Shown here: positions 1 to 5,466 of the stretch, piece after piece
Numbering within the stretch: the stretch's first letter is position 1
Layout of the letters: every line of letters begins with the position of its first letter
Origin: an uncultured Oscillospiraceae bacterium
GTDB taxonomy: Bacteria > Bacillota > Clostridia > Oscillospirales > Oscillospiraceae
Assembly (NCBI GenBank): GCA_910579595.1
Contig: CAJTVM010000139.1
Location: 1-5,466, forward strand
Direction of reading: 5' to 3'
DNA: 5,466 nt
Notes under the pieces: model-generated
The model's input: only the letters and a program-made list of their open reading frames with translations
Databases searched by the model: none
What the model was told of the DNA's origin: nothing
Program-made: the position numbers and the translations under genes

Positions 1-3000
1 CCTCGTCATTCTCGTTACGCTGGCGGATGATGCGCCCCTCCCGCTGTTGTAAATCAGAGGGTCGCCACGGACAATCCAAATGGTGAAGCGCGATCAATTT
101 GTGCTGTACGTTGGTGCCTGCCCCCATTTTCTGCGTGGAGCCGATCAACACCCGCACCTGCCCGGAGCGCACCTTGCCGAACAGCTCTTTCTTCTGTACC
201 TCCGTGTTGGCGGTGTGGATATAGGCTATTTCTTCGGCTGGTATGCCCCTGGCAATCAGCTTATCCCGCAGGTCGTCATAGACGTTAAAATTGCCGCTTC
301 CCTTGGGGGTAGACAGGTCGCAGAACACCATTTGTGCAGACCGCTGATCCGCCGTGTTCTGCCATATCTCAAAGACATTCTCAGCGCAGGCGCTCACTTT
401 GCCGGTGTCGCTGTCGGGGAGCATGGGGTTAAGCAGCCGCTGGTCAAGGGCCAGCTTGCGCCCATCGTTGGTAATGAGCAGCATATTGTCCTCGGTGCTG
501 TCTACCATCTTATTGCGGACACGTTCGGCCCGCGTCCCCAGCGCCGCCACCATTTCTTTCTGCTGTTCCGAGGGTTTCAGCACGATGTTGTGGTAGTTGG
601 CCTTGGGTACGGGGAGGTTAAGCATATCCGCCGTCTGGATGTCCGCCACTTCCTTGAACATGGACATGAGTTCCGGGAGGTTGTAAAACCGGGAGAAGCG
701 GGTCTTGGCCCGGTAGCCGGTGCCCTCCGGGGCCAGTTCTATGGCGGTGACGGTTTCCCCAAAGGTGGACGCCCAGGCGTCAAAATTGAGCAGACCGTGC
801 TTTTCCAGGGTGCCATACTGCAAATACTTCTGCATGGTATACATCTCCACCATCGTGTTGGAGATGGGAGTGCCTGTGGCGAAAATAACGCCCCGGCCCC
901 CGGTCAGCTCATCCAGATAGCGGCACTTCATATAGAGGTCGCTGGACTTCTGCGCTTCGGTCTGGCTGATGCCGCCCACGTTCCGCATTTTGGAAAATAC
1001 GGCGAGGTTTTTATAATAATGTGCTTCGTCAATAAAAATGCGGTCAACGCCCAATTCCTCAAACGTGACCACATCATCTTTGCGGCTTTGGTCGTTCAGC
1101 TTTTCCAGCTTGGCGTCAATGGATTTCCTGGTGCGCTCCATCTGCTTGATGGAGAAGCGTTCCCCGTGGCTGGCTTTCAGTTCCGCGATGCCGTCCAGTA
1201 TCTCCCGCCGCTGCTGTTCCAGAAGATACCGCTGGCGCTCCACGCTCACCGGGATTTTCTCAAACTGCGAGTGCCCGATGATGATGGCGTCATAGTCCCC
1301 GGTGGCGATTCTGCCGCAGAACCGCTTGCGGTTCTTGGTTTCAAAGTCCTTTTTGGTCGCCACCAGGATATTGGCGGAGGGATAGAGCTGCAAATACTCC
1401 GACGCCCACTGTTCCGTCAGGTGGTTGGGGACAACGAACAGGCTCTTTTGACACAGGCCCAGCCGCTTGCTCTCCTGCGCCGCCGCCACCATTTCAAAGG
1501 TCTTGCCCGCCCCCACCACATGGGCCAGCAGGGTATTCCCGCCGTAGAGGATATGGGCGATAGCGTTCACCTGATGGGGCCGCAGGGTGATCTCCGGGTT
1601 GATGCCCACAAAGTTCAGGTGGCTCCCGTCATACTCACGGGGCCGGATGCTGTTGAATTTGTCGTTGTAGAGCCGTGTCAGCCGTTCCCGGCGCTGGGGG
1701 TCTTTCCATATCCAGTCCTGGAACGCCTGCTTGATAAGCTCCTGCTTGCCCTGGGCGATGGCGGTTTCCTTCTTATTCAGGACGGGTGTTTTCTTGCCAT
1801 TCTCGTCCTGAACATAGTCAAAAATCCGAACGTCCCGCAGGTTCAGGGTTTCCTCAATGATCTTGTAGCCGTTAATGCGGGAGGTGCCGTAGGTGTTGTG
1901 GGCCTTGATATTGCTCTTGTCGTAGGATTTCCCCTCAACATTCCAGTCGCCGGTGCGCTGGAAATAGCGGACGTGGATGTTCCACTGGCAGTAGTTTGGA
2001 GTGCTGAACAACTCAAACATGAATTGCTCCACGATCTCCGGGGGAAGCCAGGTGGCCCCCAGCCGCACGGAGATTTCACTGGCGGTCAGGTCTACCGGCT
2101 GCACCCGTTCCAATGCCTGCACATTGGCGGCGTAGTCCTCCGGGTACTGTTCGGCGCTCCGCTTTGCCCATTCCAGCTTCTCCCGCACGTTGCCGGAGAG
2201 GTATTCGTCGGCGGGAAGGTACTTTTCCTCGGTGCCGCTGCCATACCCGTGCATGGGGTTCAGGAAGATCACGCCGGTCAGGTCGGCGCACACCTCCTGT
2301 TCGGTCTTGCCGGTCAGTTCCATCATAAAGGGCATATCCACCCTGGCCTTTTCAGCCAGCGACACGGCCAGGGCCTCGGACGCGGTATCCACGCTGGTGA
2401 CGATGACTTTCTGCTTGATGGTGCGCTTGCTGAACATATCCGCTTTACAGACAAAGTTCCGTTCATCGTCCATCACCTCCAGGGAGGCCAGCAGAAAATA
2501 GGAGTCGTCCATCGTGAAGGCGATACTGTTGGCGCGGGAGTTGATACGCCCGTACTTCTCCACAAAGGCGTCATAGAGGGCATTGAGCTTGCGCTGCTGG
2601 GCCTGAATATCCTCGGCGGGCCAGTCCTCGGTCTGATAGTCAATGAGCGTCCGCACACAGTCCCGGATGCCGATCAGCCCCTTGATGCGGTTCGCCGCCG
2701 TCACGGACACCTCCACCGGGTTCATCCGGCTGTTCTCCCGGTAGTACACCTGCCCATCCACCACGGTGTAGCTGAAATTCCGCACATTCGGGTCGGCGGG
2801 GATGGATTTGTCCTCGCCCTCCGCCTCCGGGTCGTCCAGCACATAGTCGGTAATGGAGCCTTGGATATTCTGGACGGCGGCGGTGAGCTGCTCCCCCAGG
2901 TCTTGCCCCTCACGGGGCAGGCAGGCGGTTTCCGGCCCATAGGGGCCGCTGACCTCCCGCATTTCGCCCATGACCATCTCCGGGTGGTCGATGAAATACT

Positions 3001-5466
3001 GATTCATTTTCAGCCCGGTTGCGTCGGTATTCAAGTGTACCCAGGCCGGTTCCTCGCTGGAGAGGGCGTCCCGCTTCTGCAAAAACAGAATGTCGCTGGT
3101 CACTTCCGTGCCAGCGGCGTCCTTGAACGTATTGTTGGGCAGACGGATGGCTCCCAACAGATCGGCCCGCTGTGCGATATACTTTCGCACGGTGGGCGTT
3201 TCCTTGTCCATGGTGCCCTTGCTGGTGACAAAAGCGATGATACCGCCCGGTCTGACCTTATCCAGCGTCCGGGCAAAGAAATAGTCGTGGATCAGGAAAT
3301 TGTGCTTGTCATACCGCTTGTCCGGCACCTTAAAGGGGCCAAAGGGCACGTTGCCGATGGCGGCGTCAAAAAAGCTGTCCGGGAGGTCTGTTTTCTCAAA
3401 CCCCTGGACAGCGATAGAGGATTTTTGATAGAGCTGGCGGGCGATACGTCCGCTGATACCGTCCAGCTCTACCCCGTAAATTTTGGAGTCGGCCAGCGTT
3501 TCCGGGCGCATACCGATGAAGTTGCCGATGCCGCAGGACGGCTCCAGCAGATTGCCGGTCTTAAAGCCCATGTTCTCCAACGCCTGATAGATGGAGCGGA
3601 TGACCACGGGCGGGGTATAAAAGGCGGTGAGGGTGGATTCTCTGGCGGCGGCGTACTCGTCCTCGTCCAGCAGGGCTTTCAGTTCGGCGTACTTGCTGTG
3701 ACGCTCGTCAAAGCAGTCGGCCAGCCCGCCCCAGCCCACATACTGCGCCAATACCGCCTGTTCCTCCGGCGTGGCAAACCGATCTTCCCGTTCCAGCTTT
3801 TTCAGCAGACGGATGGCCCGGACGTTGTTGTTGAAGCGTTCCCCCGGTGTCCCAGCGCCGATGGCGTCATCGGTGATATGGTACTCATGCCGGTCTGCGG
3901 CGGGGATTTCGGGATGGAGGACAAAGGGAGACACTTTGCTCCTGCGTTTGGGCTCGGGCGGGGGCAGCGGTGGCTCATCATTATCCGGGTCGCGCCCATC
4001 CGCTAAACTTTCCGCGCCCTTTTCTGTATCTGTTGCTTTTTCATCAGGTTCCAAAACCTTCTCTGCCTTGGGCCGGTGGGAGTACAATGCTTTTTCAGCT
4101 TCTTCAAAGGTATCAAAGCCGCCCGCTGTCGTTTGGGAAAAACCGCGCTGTTCATCATAGCCGTAATGGTTATAAAATTGGTCGTTGGGGTACTGGAAGA
4201 TAACAATGCGCTCCTGGTCGAACTGATACTCCGCTACCTTCTCCATACCCTTGTGTTGAGCTGTGGGCGGCGGCAGGACTTCCTCTTTTTCGGCAAGGGG
4301 TTCCGGCATCGGGAAATTTCCAATGACGGAGAGCCATTTTCTTTCCAGCAGGTCGTACACCGCCGCGCCCTCATAGGCAAAGCCGTCATCCTCCAACGTG
4401 CCGTCAACATAGCCCCTCGCCACATTTTCCGCTTCTTGCAGCGTTTCATATTCCCGCTTTTCGTCCATGCCGTTTTCGATGTGGTGATAAACCACCACCT
4501 GATAACGGCGGGGCTGTGTCTGCGGTGAGGGTATATCCCCGTTAGAGCTACGGCCATCCGCTGAACTTCCGGCGCTCTTTTCCGCTGAGGCCCGTTTGAC
4601 CTGCTTCAGATAGTCCTCGGCCTGCCATTCGCTGGTAAATTCCTCTTGGACGCCCTCGCTGTCCACATAAATACCGCCCTGAACATCGTCCCATACGGCG
4701 TAGCCGTTCTCCGTTTCAATAACGGTAAAACGTTCATGGGGCAAAGCGGTGTCGGCGGCGGGGTGTTCCGGCTGTTCCTGCCGCTTCTCGTACTGTTCCT
4801 CCGCATAGGCGATCATGTTGTCAAAGCTCAAATTTGCGAGGTGTACGTTCAGATCGTCCAGGTCGCGGCATTGGAGCGACATCACCACCTCGCCGTCTAC
4901 CTGATAAACCAGGCGGAAGTCGATCAAGTCGGCGCTGGCTTCAATGACATACTTGTTGTCGCTGGTACTGCCAAAGGCAAGGTCAATGTGGTGCAGGTCG
5001 GAAAAATCTGCTTCTTGCTCAAATTCTTTCCAACAATACTCGTTAATGAGTTCTATCGCTTCATCCAACCGGGCCTGGGCGTAGTCTATGACCTCAAATT
5101 CCTGTGGCGGCGGGTCAAGCTCCGCCACAAAGTCCTGGGGGATGGTCTGGCCCTCGCTGTCACGGTATAGGATAATGCCCATTGGAGTGCCAACATGGTT
5201 TTCCTCTTTGATTGCCGCCACAAACTGCTCCGCGTCGGTGTACTCCACGCTGTCACCCACCGTACCGTTGGCGGCTAAAAAGTCGATGCGGCCCACGGCC
5301 TGCGGGGTGTCCGGCTCCACGGCTTCGGCGGCGGGCGGTGCTTCCTCTACCACCTGAAGCAGACCGTCGTTCAAAGGGTTCTCCGCCAGCATACGGTCAA
5401 AGTCGGCGCGGGGCAGTTCCTTGTTGATGATGGGAAACGCCGGGTCAAAAAGCCGGACAGTCTGCT
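1..5466 (-). CDS. Giant polyvalent DNA methylase / SNF2-like helicase, DarB-like; partial at both ends
   Basis: One frame is open across the whole window (1,821 full codons, 5464 down to 2) and neither end is in view. Domain order: acidic small modules (residues 1-481), Pro-rich hinge, N6-adenine-type methyltransferase (about 528-800), uncharacterised connector (801-1281), SNF2-like SF2 helicase (1282 to the edge). Visible motifs are YVGWGGL (575-581), EPSCGIGNFIG (641-651), NVPF (705-708), HVVGAGKT (1315-1322), DEAH (1479-1482), ATGTPISN (1529-1536) and QQREGRIIRQRN (1806-1817). Methylase-plus-helicase giants of this kind occur in conjugative elements and phages; P1 DarB, an antirestriction protein carried in the virion, is the known example. 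The inferred role is protecting or remodelling transferred DNA on entry. The frame has no stop or frameshift and the main motifs are present, so it looks functional. A restriction-type or other defence enzyme is possible, but no nuclease motif is visible. The coding call is near certain; the biological role is moderate. Confidence 0.96.
2..1621 (-). other. SNF2-like superfamily 2 helicase/ATPase domain (residues about 1282-1821, C-terminal edge cut)
   Basis: The Q-motif-like LRPHQ (1294-1298) precedes Walker A HVVGAGKT (1315-1322, bases 1499-1522). Motif Ia is LFVVPNHLTEQW (1342-1353). Motif II is IFIDEAHYYKNL (1476-1487; DEAH at bases 1019-1030). Motif III is FATGTPISNTMVEM (1528-1541). In lobe 2, QMVFCDLSTP (1711-1720), VLIGSTQKMGAGTNVQHKL (1772-1790, motif V) and the arginine-finger motif VI QQREGRIIRQRN (1806-1817, bases 14-49) are all present. 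This set fits an SNF2-type ATP-driven DNA translocase rather than a strand-separating helicase, though unwinding is not excluded. An extra charged helical insertion lies between motifs Ia and II. Key ATPase residues Lys1321, Asp1479, Glu1480, Arg1811 and Arg1814 are intact. Confidence 0.93.
1082..1261 (-). other. Charged helical (coiled-coil-like) insertion inside helicase lobe 1 (residues about 1402-1461)
   Basis: Between IIIGHSQFEKIP and the DEAH strand lies a Lys/Arg/Glu/Gln/Leu-rich stretch. Helix one is about VERQRYLLEQQRREILDGIAEL (1408-1429). Helix two is about IKQMERTRKSIDAKLEKLND (1439-1458). They are joined by a short KASHGERFS turn. Spacing of Leu/Ile residues suggests an antiparallel helical hairpin. 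It sits after motif Ia and before motif II, where SF2 enzymes often tolerate insertions. Confidence 0.6.
1622..3064 (-). other. Methylase-helicase connector of unknown fold (residues about 801-1281)
   Basis: About 480 residues separate the methylase from the helicase. The region opens with the family signature NQYFIDHPEMVMGEM (821-835). A beta-rich part with FSYTVVDGQVYYRENSRM (896-913) follows, then a helical stretch around 926-985, and SLEVMDDERNFVCKADMF (995-1012). Next come NPMHGYGSGTEE (1090-1101), ASEISVRLGATWLP (1148-1161) and a helical end, KKETAIAQGKQELIKQAFQDW (1231-1251), closing with YNDKFNSIRPREYDGSHLNF. It keeps the same frame and codon character as its flanks. Segments such as LGATW.P and the YN..FN..R lead-in recur, from memory, in phage and element SNF2-like helicases, so part of it may be the helicase's own N-terminal extension. 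No catalytic motif or zinc cluster seen. Confidence 0.6.
3065..3883 (-). other. N6-adenine-type DNA methyltransferase domain (residues about 528-800)
   Basis: The domain begins with YHITDDAIG (528-536) and a conserved helical lead-in ending in YVGWGGL (575-581), a hallmark of this mobile-element family. YTPP (616-619) and NLLEPSCGIGNFIG (638-651) form the SAM-binding lead-in and motif I loop. YGVELD (663-668) supplies the acidic residue of motif II. The catalytic motif IV position reads GNVPFG (704-709), followed by the family run VPDKRYDKHNFLIHDYFF. FVTSKGTMD (745-753) and the strand pair LLGAIRLPNNTF (769-780) and TSDILFLQK (789-797) complete the Rossmann-like core. The expected reaction is SAM-dependent methylation of adenine N6 in DNA. 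Whether it is active, and on what site, cannot be read from the sequence. Confidence 0.85.
3992..4025 (-). repeat. Linker repeat, copy 2 (encodes EKGAESLADGR)
   Basis: This is the second copy of the 34-base linker repeat, matching 4550-4583 at 28 of 34 positions in the same codon phase. It encodes residues 481-491, identical to copy 1 at 8 of 11 residues. The Pro-rich hinge DNDEPPLPPPEPKRR (494-508) follows at once. Confidence 0.7.
4067..4246 (-). other. N-terminal accessory module E (residues about 407-466)
   Basis: This aromatic-rich segment begins MEKVAEYQFDQERIVIFQY (407-425). It continues through NDQFYNHYGYDEQRGFSQTT (427-446) and closes with a helix start GGFDTFEEAEKALYSHRP (448-465). 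It carries the Thr-x-x-Glu-Ala-Glu signature also seen in module D. Seven Tyr and several Phe lie within about 60 residues, which suggests a compact beta-rich domain. It is the last small module before the Pro-rich hinge and the methylase. No family assigned and no catalytic motif seen. Confidence 0.45.
4298..4510 (-). other. N-terminal accessory module D (residues about 319-389)
   Basis: Strand RRYQVVVYHHIENGMDEK (319-336) leads to YETLQEAENVARGYVDG (339-355), which reads as a Thr-capped helix. Then come FAYEGAAVYDLLERKWLSVIG (362-382, a strand-helix-strand run) and the closing NFPMPEP. The start, VVVYHH.ENG.DEK, and the end, AAVYDL...KWL...G.FP, look like a recurrent small domain in giant methylase-helicase proteins of clostridial conjugative elements, possibly LPD25, though that label is from memory. 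It lies between the two copies of the linker repeat, which suggests it moved or duplicated together with a linker. Function is unknown. Confidence 0.55.
4550..4583 (-). repeat. Linker repeat, copy 1 (encodes EKSAGSSADGR)
   Basis: This 34-base stretch matches 3992-4025 at 28 of 34 positions, counted by eye, in the same orientation and codon phase. It encodes residues 295-305 in the linker between modules C and D. The two copies lie 558 bases (186 codons) apart. Confidence 0.7.
4583..4738 (-). other. N-terminal accessory module C (residues about 243-294)
   Basis: This is a very short module. Strand RFTVIETENGYAVWDD (245-260) is followed by a hairpin GGIYVDSEG (263-271) and then a helix EEFTSEWQAEDYLKQVKR (274-291). 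The order is strand, strand, Thr, then a helix carrying Ala-Glu, which is also seen in modules D and E. It ends at a charged Ala/Ser/Lys linker containing the first copy of the repeated linker motif. No family assigned and function unknown. Confidence 0.45.
4790..5101 (-). other. N-terminal accessory module B (residues about 122-225)
   Basis: A helix rich in Glu/Asp (QARLDEAIELINEY, 130-143) leads into FSDLHHIDLAFGSTSDNKY (154-172). Two predicted beta strands follow: YVIEASADLIDFRLVYQVDG (172-191) and EVVMSLQCRD (192-201). The end is a short helical part, DLNVHLANLSFDNMIAYAEE (204-223). The pattern (DL..I.LA, polar loop, strand, D..DFRLVY.VDGE) looks like a family of polyvalent-protein-associated domains I know from clostridial element proteins, possibly LPD16, though that number is from memory and uncertain. 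No catalytic residues are apparent, so a binding or mimicry role is more likely than an enzymatic one. Confidence 0.5.
5102..5290 (-). other. N-terminal accessory module A (residues about 59-121)
   Basis: This is a small alpha/beta-looking segment. It has a strand-turn part with DSVEYTDAEQF (residues 71-81), a helix around VAAIKEE, then a strand GIILYRD (96-102) and a closing stretch TIPQDFVAELDPPPQ (107-121). It is preceded by an Ala/Pro/Glu linker (about 42-58) and is almost free of basic residues. It resembles the small domains attached to large polyvalent proteins of mobile elements, but I do not assign a numbered family. Function is unknown. Boundaries are judged from linker composition and are approximate. 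Confidence 0.5.

Noticed and set aside
2464..2480. A strong Shine-Dalgarno-like GGAGGTGAT on the minus strand (ribosome-binding bases at 2474-2480) nine bases before an out-of-frame ATG at 2464-2466
   Set aside because: The bases are explained by the in-frame codons for Leu-Glu-Val-Met. The frame opened by the ATG is only about 47 codons, Ser/Pro/Arg-rich and unlike a real protein. An internal start cannot be excluded but has no other support.
80..4006. A 1,308-codon open frame on the plus strand
   Set aside because: It lies codon-for-codon opposite the real minus-strand gene. Stops there would need TTA, CTA or TCA codons in the real gene, which its G/C-ending codon preference avoids. Its translation shows no domain, and every conserved motif is on the minus strand.
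1843..4806. Several minus-strand frames of 61-107 codons in other phases (for example 1843-2079, 2722-2940, 4234-4557)
   Set aside because: They overlap the confirmed gene in shifted phase. Their Arg/Pro/Ser/Thr-rich translations are typical of out-of-frame reading of GC-rich coding DNA.
4076..5170. Plus-strand open frames of 150 codons (4076-4528) and 174 codons (4646-5170)
   Set aside because: Both are in the same register opposite the real gene and arise from the same codon bias. Their translations look like reverse images of the acidic modules, with no recognisable family.
1..5466. RNA genes, terminators, promoters, CRISPR arrays, insertion sequences or attachment sites
   Set aside because: The whole window is coding on the minus strand, leaving no intergenic space. 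I saw no tRNA-like fold, hairpin-plus-T-run, or regularly spaced repeat beyond the two linker copies.

Overview
The whole window is the inside of one giant protein-coding gene on the minus strand. Reading from 5464 down to 2 in a single frame gives 1,821 consecutive sense codons with no stop. The gene runs off both edges, so neither its start nor its stop codon is visible, and the full protein is longer than 1,821 residues. Residue numbers below are window-relative: residue 1 is the codon at 5462-5464, and residue r covers 5465-3r to 5467-3r.

Layout from the N-terminal side (high coordinates) to the C-terminal side (low coordinates): (1) residues 1-481 (about 4022-5464), a very acidic string of small alpha/beta modules joined by Pro/Ala/Ser/Glu-rich linkers; (2) residues about 482-527, a Pro-rich hinge followed by a short basic patch; (3) residues about 528-800 (3065-3883), an N6-adenine-type DNA methyltransferase domain with its SAM loop and an Asn-Val-Pro-Phe catalytic tetrapeptide; (4) residues about 801-1281 (1622-3064), a long connecting region with no fold I can name; (5) residues about 1282-1821 (2-1621), an SNF2-like superfamily 2 helicase/ATPase with Walker A, DEAH, motif III and motif VI all intact. 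The window ends just after motif VI.

This architecture matches the polyvalent methylase-helicase proteins of conjugative elements and phages, the group that includes the P1 antirestriction protein DarB. The likely role is protecting or processing incoming element DNA in a new host. That role is inferred from architecture; nothing in the window proves it.

The host is probably a fairly GC-rich Firmicute, most likely a gut Clostridia member (Oscillospiraceae or Lachnospiraceae type) carrying an integrative conjugative element. This rests on the close family resemblance of the protein and its strong G/C preference at third codon positions. No transfer genes, attachment sites or neighbouring genes are visible to confirm an element.

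No RNA gene, terminator, promoter, CRISPR array or insertion sequence is present. All other long open frames, including a 1,308-codon frame on the plus strand, are shadows of this gene.
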